From the NCBI GenBank assembly GCA_040401995.1, contig JBBANM010000003.1, positions 1 to 64,000 of the forward strand: a DNA stretch of 64,000 bases. Direction: 5' to 3'. The notes under the pieces were generated by a model, which made no database searches, was not told where the DNA came from, and saw only the letters and a program-made list of their open reading frames with translations. Shown in pieces: positions 52,672 through 61,308 of this stretch. Every line of letters begins with the position of its first letter. The first letter of the stretch is position 1. The position numbers were made by a program, and so were the translations under genes. Origin of the DNA: Haliscomenobacter sp040401995. GTDB taxonomy: Bacteria; Bacteroidota; Bacteroidia; Chitinophagales; Saprospiraceae.

Positions 52672-52920
52672 CACAAATTAGAACACCAACTGGCGTTTGC
52701 GATCCCTTCGCGAACGGAGTTCGTGCTTTAGAGTGTGTTTGGATTTTTTATTCGCGCTGCAAATGGCCAAAATTCGCCCCACCTTCATTGCGAAAATACT
52801 CATGTAGCGATGCTACACTCCGTTTTTCGCGCTTCGTTGATGCAAATTTGACTCATTTTCGCTTGCGAACTAAAAACCCAAACACACTCTTAATTTGTGA
52901 AAATTTGTGCAATTTGTGGC
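52672..52920. repeat. Family C repeat occupied by a B element (C3)
   Basis: The C sequence (CAAATTTTCACAAATTAG, CGCGAACGGAGTTCGTGC) is interrupted after GTGCTTTA by the B element 52732-52889 and resumes with TTAATTTGTGAAAATTTGTG to AATTTGTGGC. Compared with the unoccupied copy at 4356-4463, only the B element and one extra TTA are added. The far left arm is missing. A hairpin CTCCATC-GAA-GATGGGG follows at 52938-52954. Confidence 0.9.
52732..52889. mobile_element. Family B element, GAGTGTG subtype, with TTA target duplication (B5)
   Basis: 158 bp, from GAGTGTGTTTGGATTTTT to AAAACCCAAACACACTC, flanked by TTA on both sides (52729-52731, 52890-52892). Same core as the GAGCTTG subtype (AAATGGCCAAAATTC, CATGTAGCGATGCTACACTC) but with different outer ends. 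Inserted in a family C repeat. Confidence 0.92.
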
Positions 52921-52984
52921 TACATTTTAAAAAATCACTCCATCGAAGATGGGGATCCTCAACTTATACAAAATACTTTGCCAA

Positions 52985-53686
52985 ATGAAAAAAACACCTT
53001 TTTACAACCTACTTGCTTTAGCCCTCGGGATCAGTTTTGTAGCTTTTTTGCCACTCAAAAAAACCATCCACCTCTTCAACGGCAAAGATTTGACCGGTTG
53101 GCACGTCGATGTACCTGATATGGACAAAAACCCCAAAACGATCAACCCCTTTGTAATTCGCGATGGCATGTTGGTCAGCCTAGGTACGCCCAATGGCCAC
53201 CTGATCACCGATGCCGTGTATGAAAATTATCGCCTGCAAGTAGAATATCGATTTACCGGAGAACCCGGCAACTGTGGCGTGCTAGTGCATTGCTCTACCC
53301 CGCGGGCATTGTACAGCATGTTCCCAAAATCACTGGAAGTACAGATGATGCACGATAATGCCGGTGATTTTTGGTGTATTGTAGAAGATATCACCGTGCC
53401 CGACATGGAAAAACGCCGGGGACCCAAAGAAAAATGGGGCATCATAGAAGGCAAGGAAAGACGCATTCCCAACCTTACCGATAACTCCGAAAAACCACTC
53501 GGCGAGTGGAATACCATGATCGTGGAATGTGTCAAAAACAGCATCAAAGTGTGGGTCAATGGCGATTTGGTAAATGCCGGTTACGATTGTACCGCTTCCA
53601 AAGGACAAATTGCCGTGCAAGCCGAAGGATCAGAAGTGGCCTTCCGGAAATTGGATTTAAAGTCCATCCATAAGTTTTCGAAATAA
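52985..53686 (+). CDS. DUF1080 (3-keto-disaccharide hydrolase-like) secreted protein
   Basis: 233 residues from the ATG at 52985, which gives a signal peptide (YNLLALALGISFVAFL); an earlier in-frame ATG adds an unrelated leader. The body is the DUF1080 lectin-like sandwich: FNGKDLTGWHV near the start, YRLQVEYRFTGEPGNCGVLV, SLEVQMMHDNAGDFW and LGEWNTMIVECVKNSIKVWV with NGDLVN. DUF1080 enzymes act on 3-keto-disaccharides or related glycans, or serve as binding domains. Likely periplasmic. It ends 15 bp before the large fusion gene, perhaps co-transcribed with it. Confidence 0.88.
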   Translation: MKKTPFYNLLALALGISFVAFLPLKKTIHLFNGKDLTGWHVDVPDMDKNPKTINPFVIRDGMLVSLGTPNGHLITDAVYENYRLQVEYRFTGEPGNCGVLVHCSTPRALYSMFPKSLEVQMMHDNAGDFWCIVEDITVPDMEKRRGPKEKWGIIEGKERRIPNLTDNSEKPLGEWNTMIVECVKNSIKVWVNGDLVNAGYDCTASKGQIAVQAEGSEVAFRKLDLKSIHKFSK

Positions 53687-53701
53687 TCCTGGAATTTTTT
53701 C

Positions 53702-56700
53702 ATGATAGCCTACGATCAACTCCGCATCAGCGACACCCAGGCCGCGCATTTGGCCAAAACCTTTTTTGACCTCAGTGGCAAACTCTCGCCGCTCACCGGC
53801 GAATTGGATTTCAATTTCAAAATTGATGCCCCAACCGGGAGTTATGTCTTGAAAGTCAGTCGACCCGACGTCGATGAGGATTATGTCGATTTTCAGCAAA
53901 AAATCATTTCCCAAGTTGCCCAAAGCAACCCTAAGATCCGCGTACCAAAAATCATCCCCGACATCCGCCAACAAACGGTGAGCACCTGGATCGATGAAAT
54001 TGGACAAGCCCGGAAAATTCGCTTGCTGAGTTGGATTGATGGTAGGCTATGGTCGGGCGTAAATCCGCATACCGAGGGTTTGTTGTATAGCTTGGGGTTA
54101 CAAGCGGGGTTGATTACTCAGGCACTTACGGGTTTTGACCATCCCAAAGCGCACCGTATTATTCATTGGGACATTGATCAGGGCGACTGGACTTTTACAC
54201 ATACCCATCTCTTTGAAGGGCGACAAGCGGAGTTAATTGATTTGTTTCAGGAACGTTTTCGCGCGCTCCAGCCTGCGCTCGCACACCTGCGCAAAGGCGT
54301 GATCCACAACGACGCCAACGACAACAACATTGTAGCATCCAAAGATTTGATCCACCCCGAAGTGTTGGCCATCATTGATTATGGCGATGCGGTTTTTTCT
54401 AGTCTGGTCAATGACTTGGCAGTAGCCATCGCCTACGCGGTGATGGACAAACCCGATCCATTGGCGGCGGCATTGCCGATCATAAGGGGTTACCACGCCA
54501 GTTTTCAGCTATTGGAGGCCGAATTGGAAGCCCTATATACCCTAGTGTCCATGCGCTTGGTGATCAGCGTCACCAAATCGGCGATCAACAAAAGACAAGA
54601 ACCTGATAACGTTTATCTGCTGATCAGCGAAAAATCGGCTTGGGATTTGCTGGAAAAATGGTCGGCCATCAACCCTACCCTCGCCTATTGTCATTTTCGC
54701 AGCGCTTGTGGGTTTATGGCTCATCCCCAGCAAATAGCATTTCAGGACTGGGCGCAAAAAAATCCAGTTCCCTTGTCGGTGCTATTCCCGACTCTCAACG
54801 CCCTGGATACCACGCCCGTAGACCTCAGCATCAACAGTACTTGGATTGGCGGCAAACACCAATTCAGTGACAATGATTGGATGACGGCGCAATTGCAGCG
54901 AATACAAGCAGAGCATCCCCATTCTATTATCGCTGGCGGTTATCTGGAAACTCGGCCCTTTTACACCACCGATGCCTTCAAAAAACAAGGGCTGCAAGGT
55001 CCAGAATACCGCACCATACACCTGGGCGTCGATTTTTGGTTGCCAGCGCAAACGCCGGTGTGCGCCCCCTTTGACGGCAGGGTCTTTTGCATTACCCACA
55101 ACGATTTTGATAAGGATTACGGTCCGACCTTGATTTTGGAACACCAATTTGACGGTGTCCCCTTTTACACGCTCTACGGCCACCTGACTTTGACCAGCTT
55201 GACGCTCTTGAAGCCAGGGCAAAGTGTGCAACGTGGCGAGTTGATTGCCTACATTGGCGCCGACACTGAAAATGGCAACTGGTCGCCCCATCTCCATTTT
55301 CAGTGTATGCTCGATTTGTTGGGCAATACCGACAACTTCCCTGGCGTGGCCTTCCCACAACAACTGGAAGTATGGAGCAGCATTTGTCCCGATCCTAATG
55401 TTTTTTTGCAACAAAAAAAACTAGCGCCCGCTCTTGCTACCCTTAATCCCCAACACTTGTTGCAAGAACGCAAAAAAATGCTGGGGCGTAGTCTGAGTTT
55501 GTCGTACCAAGCCCCCCTGACCATTGTGCGCGGCGACGACGTTTACCTCATCGACCATCGCGGACAAAAATATCTGGATACCGTCAACAACGTCGCGCAT
55601 GTTGGCCACGAGCACCCGCAGGTGGTGCAAGCGGGACAAGGACAAATGGCGCTGCTGAACACCAACACCCGTTATCTTCATCCCGCGATAGTGGAGCTGG
55701 CGGAGGCTTTATTGGCTACCTTTCCGCCCGAATTATCAGTAGTGCATTTTGTCAACTCTGGTAGTGAAGCCAACGAATTGGCCTTGCGCATGGCCAAAAC
55801 TGTCACCCGACAGCGCGACATGATTGCGGTGGAAGTTGGTTATCACGGCAATACCAATGCTTGCATCGAAGTGAGTTCGTACAAATTTGACGGCAAAGGC
55901 GGCAGCGGCGCGCCCGAGCATACCCACATCGTTCCCCTACCCGATGCCTTTCGCGGCAAATACCGCGGCGAAAACACTGGCATTGCCTATGCCGCGCATA
56001 TCCAAGAACAAATTGCCGCCATTCAAGCCAAGGGGCGCAACGTGGCCGCCTTTATCTGTGAAAGCATCATTAGCTGCGGCGGTCAAATTGAACTGCCCGA
56101 GCAGTACCTTGCGCTCGCCTACGCGGCCGTGCGCGCCGCCGGCGGACTTTGCATCGCCGATGAAGTGCAGGTGGGTTGCGGGCGCGTAGGCAGTCATTTT
56201 TGGGGCTTCCAGGCGCATGGCGTCATTCCCGATATCGTCACCATTGGCAAACCCTTGGGCAATGGGCATCCTTTGGCGGCGGTAGTTTGTACCCCTACGG
56301 TAGCCGACGCCTTTGCCAATGGTATGGAGTTTTTCAACACCTTTGGCGGCAACCCGGTGTCTTGTGCTATTGGCAAAGCAGTGCTCGAAGTAGTAAAAAA
56401 GGAAAACCTGCAGCAACACGCCTGGGAAGTAGGGAATTACCTAAAAAATGGTCTTGTTGAGTTGCAAAAAAAATACCCCATCATCGGCGATGTGCGTGGA
56501 CAGGGTTTGTTTTTGGGATTTGAATTGACGGATGCGCAGCGTAGCCCCCTGCCTGAGCAAACCGCTTATTTGGCCAATCGCATGAAAGTGTTGGGCATAT
56601 TGATGAGCACCGATGGGCCGGATCACAACGTGTTGAAGATTAAACCGCCGATGACGTTTGGATTTGGGCATGCGGATGAACTAATCAACCGCTTGGCGAC

Positions 56701-56740
56701 AGTTTTTGCGGAGGATTTCATGGATCTTGCGGCCCATTAA
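53702..56740 (+). CDS. Kinase - M23 peptidase - class III aminotransferase fusion
   Basis: 1012 residues, no signal peptide. Residues ~1-340: APH/hydroxylysine-kinase-like fold with IHNDANDNNIV (catalytic loop, His about 202) and IIDYGDAV (metal Asp). Residues ~425-560: LytM/M23-type domain with HLGVDFW (His about 439, Asp), YGHLT and SPHLHFQ (about 528), so the zinc ligands are kept although it is cytoplasmic. Residues ~585-1012: fold-type I class III aminotransferase with YLDTVNNVAHVGHEHP, DEVQVG and the PLP Lys of GKPLGNG (about 850), closest in pattern to the AGXT2L/ethanolamine-phosphate phospholyase group. The kinase plus phospholyase pairing matches degradation of a hydroxy-amine such as hydroxylysine or ethanolamine, but the substrate is inference. 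Confidence 0.85.
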   Translation: MIAYDQLRISDTQAAHLAKTFFDLSGKLSPLTGELDFNFKIDAPTGSYVLKVSRPDVDEDYVDFQQKIISQVAQSNPKIRVPKIIPDIRQQTVSTWIDEIGQARKIRLLSWIDGRLWSGVNPHTEGLLYSLGLQAGLITQALTGFDHPKAHRIIHWDIDQGDWTFTHTHLFEGRQAELIDLFQERFRALQPALAHLRKGVIHNDANDNNIVASKDLIHPEVLAIIDYGDAVFSSLVNDLAVAIAYAVMDKPDPLAAALPIIRGYHASFQLLEAELEALYTLVSMRLVISVTKSAINKRQEPDNVYLLISEKSAWDLLEKWSAINPTLAYCHFRSACGFMAHPQQIAFQDWAQKNPVPLSVLFPTLNALDTTPVDLSINSTWIGGKHQFSDNDWMTAQLQRIQAEHPHSIIAGGYLETRPFYTTDAFKKQGLQGPEYRTIHLGVDFWLPAQTPVCAPFDGRVFCITHNDFDKDYGPTLILEHQFDGVPFYTLYGHLTLTSLTLLKPGQSVQRGELIAYIGADTENGNWSPHLHFQCMLDLLGNTDNFPGVAFPQQLEVWSSICPDPNVFLQQKKLAPALATLNPQHLLQERKKMLGRSLSLSYQAPLTIVRGDDVYLIDHRGQKYLDTVNNVAHVGHEHPQVVQAGQGQMALLNTNTRYLHPAIVELAEALLATFPPELSVVHFVNSGSEANELALRMAKTVTRQRDMIAVEVGYHGNTNACIEVSSYKFDGKGGSGAPEHTHIVPLPDAFRGKYRGENTGIAYAAHIQEQIAAIQAKGRNVAAFICESIISCGGQIELPEQYLALAYAAVRAAGGLCIADEVQVGCGRVGSHFWGFQAHGVIPDIVTIGKPLGNGHPLAAVVCTPTVADAFANGMEFFNTFGGNPVSCAIGKAVLEVVKKENLQQHAWEVGNYLKNGLVELQKKYPIIGDVRGQGLFLGFELTDAQRSPLPEQTAYLANRMKVLGILMSTDGPDHNVLKIKPPMTFGFGHADELINRLATVFAEDFMDLAAH

Positions 56741-56741
56741 A

Positions 56742-56775
56742 GAGCTTGTTCAGAATTCTGGTTCGAGCTACAAAT
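56742..56775. repeat. Family B left-end fragment, leader of the response regulator gene
   Basis: GAGCTTGTTCAGAATTCTGG continuing to GTTCGAGCTACAAAT matches the left 34 bases of B3 and B4 with one change. It begins one base after the stop codon of the fusion gene and ends 11 bp before the ATG at 56787. Confidence 0.85.
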
Positions 56776-56786
56776 CTAATAACACC

Positions 56787-57482
56787 ATGCATATCATCAT
56801 CATTGAAGACGATCCGCACATTGCAACACTGATTGCCATCCACCTTCAAGAATTGCCCGCTGAGGTGGAGATATTCCATGAAGGTTGGGCTGGATTGGAT
56901 GCTGCGCTGACAGGATCTGCTGATTTGTTGGTGCTGGATCTGATGTTGCCTGGTGTAAACGGGCTAGAAATTTGTCGGCGGGTGCGGCAAAAAAACCAAT
57001 ACCTCCCCATCCTGATGTTGACATCAAAATCGGAGGAAGCAGATAAAATTACGGGTTTGGAAATGGGCGCTGATGATTACCTGACAAAACCCTTTAGTAC
57101 CGGCGAGTTGGTGGCGCGGGTGAAAGCCATCTTGCGGCGTTCACAATATGAGAAAAAAGTGCTCGAAAAAAATCAAATCCGCTTTACTGCTGGGGAACTC
57201 GTTTTGGACATGACCGAAAAAACGGCTTTTAAAAACGGGGAAGAACTGATCTTAACCGCCAAAGAATTTGATCTACTACACTTGTTCATGCAGCATCCTG
57301 GTCGAAGTTTTTCTCGTCAACAAATACTGGATTTGGTATGGGGCGAGCAATTTGAAGGCTTAGAGCATACCGTCAATTCAAACATCAACCGACTAAGAGC
57401 GAAAATTGAAGCTGATTTAACGCGTCCACGATACATTCTCACGGCCTGGGGCGTGGGTTATAAATTCAACAATGAGCTATAA
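56787..57482 (+). CDS. OmpR-family response regulator
   Basis: 231 residues from the ATG at 56787; the longer in-frame start at 56706 runs back through the stop of the previous gene and the B fragment and is rejected. Receiver domain: acidic pair EDD (7-9), phospho-acceptor Asp51 in LVLDLMLPG, Lys in YLTKPFS. The C-terminal winged helix (about 130-231, ILTAKEFDLLHLFMQHPG) is of the OmpR/PhoB type. It overlaps the histidine kinase gene by 11 bp, so the pair is translationally coupled. It acts as a transcription factor; target genes are not evident. Confidence 0.95.
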   Translation: MHIIIIEDDPHIATLIAIHLQELPAEVEIFHEGWAGLDAALTGSADLLVLDLMLPGVNGLEICRRVRQKNQYLPILMLTSKSEEADKITGLEMGADDYLTKPFSTGELVARVKAILRRSQYEKKVLEKNQIRFTAGELVLDMTEKTAFKNGEELILTAKEFDLLHLFMQHPGRSFSRQQILDLVWGEQFEGLEHTVNSNINRLRAKIEADLTRPRYILTAWGVGYKFNNEL

Positions 57483-58935
57483 CTTCGATTTTCTTTATGG
57501 AAACGCACGCTTGCGGCGAGTGATGATTGCCGTAGTAGCCGCTTTTTTGGTACTTACCAGCTATTCGATTTATTCTAGCTATAGTTTTTCTCTTGCCCAG
57601 GCACAAAAAGCCAGTTTGATGCGATTGGGGGGGATCGTTAATTCGCTGGCGCTGCAAATTAATGGCGACCAGCATTTGGAATTGATGCAAAGGTACTCCA
57701 AGACCAATGCCATTAATACCAACCAGCAGGATAGCAACTACCTACAGATTCACAGTATGCTTAGTCGGAATCAGGTTGCCAATATGCTACCGACTCCGGT
57801 GTATACGGTTATTTTTGACAGCTTAAGCCACCGTTTTCAATTTGGCGTGACGTCCTCCGAACAGCCTTATTTTCGACATCCTTATCGTTCCTATCCGGCC
57901 AGTTTGATGCGACAAAATATAGAGCAAGCAATGATCCCCATGTACCACGACGAGCACGGGATGTGGTTATCCGCTTATGCCGCCATCAAAACACATTCAG
58001 GCAAAATAGTTGGCTATGTGCAAGCCGATGAGAAATTCAACGCTTTTTTGCAACAAGCCCGGATGAATATTCAAAAGAATATACTCATCAGCATCCTGGT
58101 TTTTGTATTCCTATTGCTGTTGCTGGTTCAAATCATTTACCCTGCGCTCAAACGCGAACAAGAGGATAAGAACGCTTTAGCAGTGGCGTATGCCCAAAAC
58201 AACGTAATGAGCGAGCAATTAAAATTGAGCTTAGAGAAAATAACGGCTCAAGATCAATTCCGCAAAGAGATGATTGCCAATATTTCTCATGATTTGCGTA
58301 CCCCGATGGCCAGCATTATGGGCTATTTGGAAACTATTTTGGTTAAAGGCGCGAAGTTATCTCTAGCCGAACAGGAAACCTATTTAAACATTGTATGGAT
58401 TGAATCAAAGCGCCTCAACCACTTGTTGGATGAATTATTTGAGTTGTCGATTTTGGAATCGGGGCATTTGGAATTACACCCAGAGCCCTTTAATATCATG
58501 GAATTGGCTCAAGATATCCTCCAAAAGTACCGCATAGGCGCCGAGGCAAAACAAGTACGATTGCTAACCCAGTTTGATGAAGAAATGCCCTATGTTTATG
58601 CTGATTTACGCTGGATTGACCGGGTTTTACAGAATCTGCTTGACAATGCCATGCGCTACGTTGATTCAGGCGGTTTCATCAATTTCAACATCATTAAGCG
58701 CGAAAACAAGATTCAAATTAAAGTCTGCAACAGTGGCCCTCCCATTGCGAAGGAGCATTTAGACCATGTTTTTGACCGTTTTTTTAAATCTGCCAACAGC
58801 AAAAAAGATAGTGTGGGCTTAGGTTTAGCCATTGTTAAAAAGATCATCGATCTCCACGATGAATCTATTGTCGTAGAAGTTGGCAAAGACTTGACCACGT
58901 TCCGCTTCACCTTGCCGGTTTATTCAGTCAAGTAG
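57472..58935 (+). CDS. Membrane sensor histidine kinase
   Basis: 487 residues. A first membrane helix (VMIAVVAAFLVLTSYSIY), a ~170-residue extracytoplasmic sensor region (about 40-200), a second helix (ILISILVFVFLLLLLVQIIY), then a short HAMP-like or coiled linker, HisKA with His273 in ANISHDLRTPM, and HATPase_c with LQNLLDNAMRY (N box), and VGLGLAIVKKI (G box). Works with the upstream response regulator. No known sensor family was recognised in the periplasmic part. Confidence 0.92.
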   Translation: MSYNFDFLYGNARLRRVMIAVVAAFLVLTSYSIYSSYSFSLAQAQKASLMRLGGIVNSLALQINGDQHLELMQRYSKTNAINTNQQDSNYLQIHSMLSRNQVANMLPTPVYTVIFDSLSHRFQFGVTSSEQPYFRHPYRSYPASLMRQNIEQAMIPMYHDEHGMWLSAYAAIKTHSGKIVGYVQADEKFNAFLQQARMNIQKNILISILVFVFLLLLLVQIIYPALKREQEDKNALAVAYAQNNVMSEQLKLSLEKITAQDQFRKEMIANISHDLRTPMASIMGYLETILVKGAKLSLAEQETYLNIVWIESKRLNHLLDELFELSILESGHLELHPEPFNIMELAQDILQKYRIGAEAKQVRLLTQFDEEMPYVYADLRWIDRVLQNLLDNAMRYVDSGGFINFNIIKRENKIQIKVCNSGPPIAKEHLDHVFDRFFKSANSKKDSVGLGLAIVKKIIDLHDESIVVEVGKDLTTFRFTLPVYSVK

Positions 58936-59111
58936 GAAAGTATCATAAAATCATAAAACCGCATCAGAGTTTTTCATTTGTCGCCATTCGACATTCCATG
59001 TGATACTTCTGTGATAATTTGGCCGCATCTTTGAACCAGAAACAACGCAACGCTACTGAATTACAAAGGCTTGTTGGTGTTTCTTTTCATTTAATCCAAA
59101 TTACAACAGCT

Positions 59112-59558
59112 ATGTTTAAGCACATTCTTTTTTTCGCGCTTATTTTATGCAGCACATTTGCAATTGGTCAAAATCAAGTTCCAAATCTTGACAAAAAAGG
59201 AGTCGCTATAGAGGGATATGATGCGGTAAGTTATTTTAAAGGAACACCAAAAAAAGGTAATCCTAGTTTTAGTGCAAAATTCAATAACGCTACTTATTAC
59301 TTCGAAAGCCAAGCCAACCTCGACGAGTTCAACAAAAAATCAGATCATTATGCGCCCCAGTTCAATGGTTGGTGTGCATATGCGTTGGGAAAAACGGCGA
59401 GCAAAGTCGATATCAACCCAACTACCTATAAAATCATCAACGACAAGCTGTACTTATTTTACAACAGCTGGGGCAACAACACCCTCAATTCCTGGAACAA
59501 AGACGAATCTAACTTACTGCAAAATGCCAATAAGACTTGGGCTACTTGGAAGAAATAA
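59112..59558 (+). CDS. Exported YHS-domain protein
   Basis: 148 residues starting at the ATG at 59112, which provides a signal peptide (ILFFALILCSTFAIG); the earlier in-frame start lacks one. The YHS-type domain is clear: VAIEGYDAVSYFKG, YYFESQANLDEFNKKSDHYA and FNGWCAYALG. YHS domains are found in metal-binding or metal-sensing proteins (for example with copper or in ATPases); here a conserved Cys lies in GWCAYA. Periplasmic. It follows a two-component system and may be part of its response, an inference from position only. Confidence 0.88.
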   Translation: MFKHILFFALILCSTFAIGQNQVPNLDKKGVAIEGYDAVSYFKGTPKKGNPSFSAKFNNATYYFESQANLDEFNKKSDHYAPQFNGWCAYALGKTASKVDINPTTYKIINDKLYLFYNSWGNNTLNSWNKDESNLLQNANKTWATWKK

Positions 59559-59598
59559 TCGTGCCCGAAGTCAATTTAATTTTTAGTTTTTAGGTTTT

Positions 59599-60216
59599 AT
59601 GGAATTTGTGCTGATTTTCCTAGTCTCCGCCGCCGTTAGTTTTCTGGGTTCCATTCAATTGGGCGCAGTAAACACGGCGGTCATTCAAGCCACCCTAACC
59701 CAAGGCCGTCGTGCTGGGTTCTGGATAGCATTAGGGGGCAGTCTTCCTGAATTGTTGTACAGTTCGTTACCTTTTTTGTTTAAAGGGCTTATTACTACTT
59801 TAGATCAATATACCGTAGTACGCTATTTAGCAGCTTTGTTTTTCCTGACTTTAGGCATTTTTACTTGGCATGGTGCAACTCCAAACAATAAGATTTCAAA
59901 ACCGCGAGAGTTGTTTCATCCCTTTTTTAAAGGACTCTTACTGGCACTTTTTAATGTACAATTACCGGTGTTCTGGTCATTGGTCTGGCTACAGATGAAT
60001 CGATTTATTTTACTTGAAGATTTGGTGAATAACATTTTTTTTGTGCTCGGTAGCTTCTTTGGTGCATTTTTGATTTTGGTACTCATAAATCAACTAACCC
60101 ATCGCTACCGGGCGCATATTTTAACCCGACTTTCTCTCCCGCTACTGAATAAGATCATTGGGACTTGTTACATATTGGTTGGTTTATCGGAATTTATTCG
60201 TGTATTTTATTCCTGA
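59599..60216 (+). CDS. LysE-family amino acid exporter
   Basis: 205 residues, six hydrophobic segments (for example VLIFLVSAAVSFLGSIQLGAV, WIALGGSLPELLYSSLPFLF, YLAALFFLTLGIFTW, FFVLGSFFGAFLILVLI). The LysE/RhtB signature GSIQLGAVNTAVIQATLTQG is at residues ~17-36. It exports an amino acid or related metabolite. The next gene (ATP-grasp) begins seven bases after its stop, so the two form a probable operon; an amino acid-ligating product that is then exported would be consistent. Confidence 0.85.
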   Translation: MEFVLIFLVSAAVSFLGSIQLGAVNTAVIQATLTQGRRAGFWIALGGSLPELLYSSLPFLFKGLITTLDQYTVVRYLAALFFLTLGIFTWHGATPNNKISKPRELFHPFFKGLLLALFNVQLPVFWSLVWLQMNRFILLEDLVNNIFFVLGSFFGAFLILVLINQLTHRYRAHILTRLSLPLLNKIIGTCYILVGLSEFIRVFYS

Positions 60217-60222
60217 TTGAAT

Positions 60223-61308
60223 ATGAAAACTACTATTGCGTTTCCAGTGAATAAAACCTTATTCACCTCTAAAACAACGGGGTTTATAATGCCGTTGTGG
60301 TGGATAAAATTCAGCAATTATGAATATTGGCCCATGTTTATTTTTTATTTACCAATGTTACCTTATTGGTTATTTCAATCCATTCGTGCTCGTTCATTTA
60401 CCTATTTCACCAACATCAACCCTACTATTGCGGGTAGCGGATTTTATGGGGAAAAGAAAAATGAAATTTTAGATTTAATACCTCAGGCCTACCAACCACA
60501 ATCCAAATTGATCCAAAAAAACGAAGCCCTTGAAACACAAATCAACGTCTTAGAATTACAGTTTCCATTAATTGCTAAACCCAACGTGGGCGAGCGCGGA
60601 AATGGCGTTGCCAAAATAAAGGATCTATTGACTTTACAACAATACCACCTCCATTCATTTGCTGAGAGCTACTTAATACAAGAATTCATCCCTTACAACA
60701 TTGAATTGGGGATTTTGTACAGCCGAATGCCCGATGAGAAAAAAGGCAAGATCTCTTCGATTACGTTGAAAGAATTCTTACACGTCATTGGCGATGGGCG
60801 GGCTACCCTTGAAGCATTGGTAAAGAGCAATGACCGTGCCCGTTTTCAGGAAAAACGCTTGCAGGAAAAGTTTGCCGCAATTTGGCATCAAATATTACCC
60901 GAAGGTCAAAAACTGGAATTGGAAACCATTGGAAACCATTGTCGGGGCACCCGTTTCATCAATGCCAATTATTTGAATTGCGCGGAATTAGAAACTGTAT
61001 TTGATGAATTGTGCGCCCAAATTGAAGGTTTTCACTATGGCCGCTTCGACCTAAGAGTTCGTTCCTTGGACGATTTGTATTATGGCCAGACGATCAAAAT
61101 CATGGAACTCAATGGCGTCAGCTCGGATCCTGGGCATATTTACGATACCCGACTGGGGCTATATAATGCTTACCGGGATTTGGCTTGGCATTGGAACCGC
61201 ATTGCCAACATCAGCATTCAAAACCGAAAATTGGGCTATCGACCTATTTCTATTGCCAAACTTTGGAGTTTAGTTATGATAAGCAGCCCTTCTAAAACCA
61301 ATGTTTAG
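60223..61308 (+). CDS. ATP-grasp enzyme with an N-terminal membrane segment
   Basis: 361 residues from the ATG at 60223 (a TTG two codons earlier is possible). A hydrophobic stretch at about 40-60 (MFIFYLPMLPYWLFQSI) suggests membrane association. The D-Ala-D-Ala ligase-like ATP-grasp part has IAKPNVGERGNGVAKI, IQEFIPYNIELGIL, GKISSITLKEF, and the metal/ATP ligands in YGRFDLRV and IKIMELNGVSSDPG. Such enzymes join a carboxylate to an amine or amino acid. Substrate unknown. Its TAG stop is formed by the start of a B element. Confidence 0.85.
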   Translation: MKTTIAFPVNKTLFTSKTTGFIMPLWWIKFSNYEYWPMFIFYLPMLPYWLFQSIRARSFTYFTNINPTIAGSGFYGEKKNEILDLIPQAYQPQSKLIQKNEALETQINVLELQFPLIAKPNVGERGNGVAKIKDLLTLQQYHLHSFAESYLIQEFIPYNIELGILYSRMPDEKKGKISSITLKEFLHVIGDGRATLEALVKSNDRARFQEKRLQEKFAAIWHQILPEGQKLELETIGNHCRGTRFINANYLNCAELETVFDELCAQIEGFHYGRFDLRVRSLDDLYYGQTIKIMELNGVSSDPGHIYDTRLGLYNAYRDLAWHWNRIANISIQNRKLGYRPISIAKLWSLVMISSPSKTNV

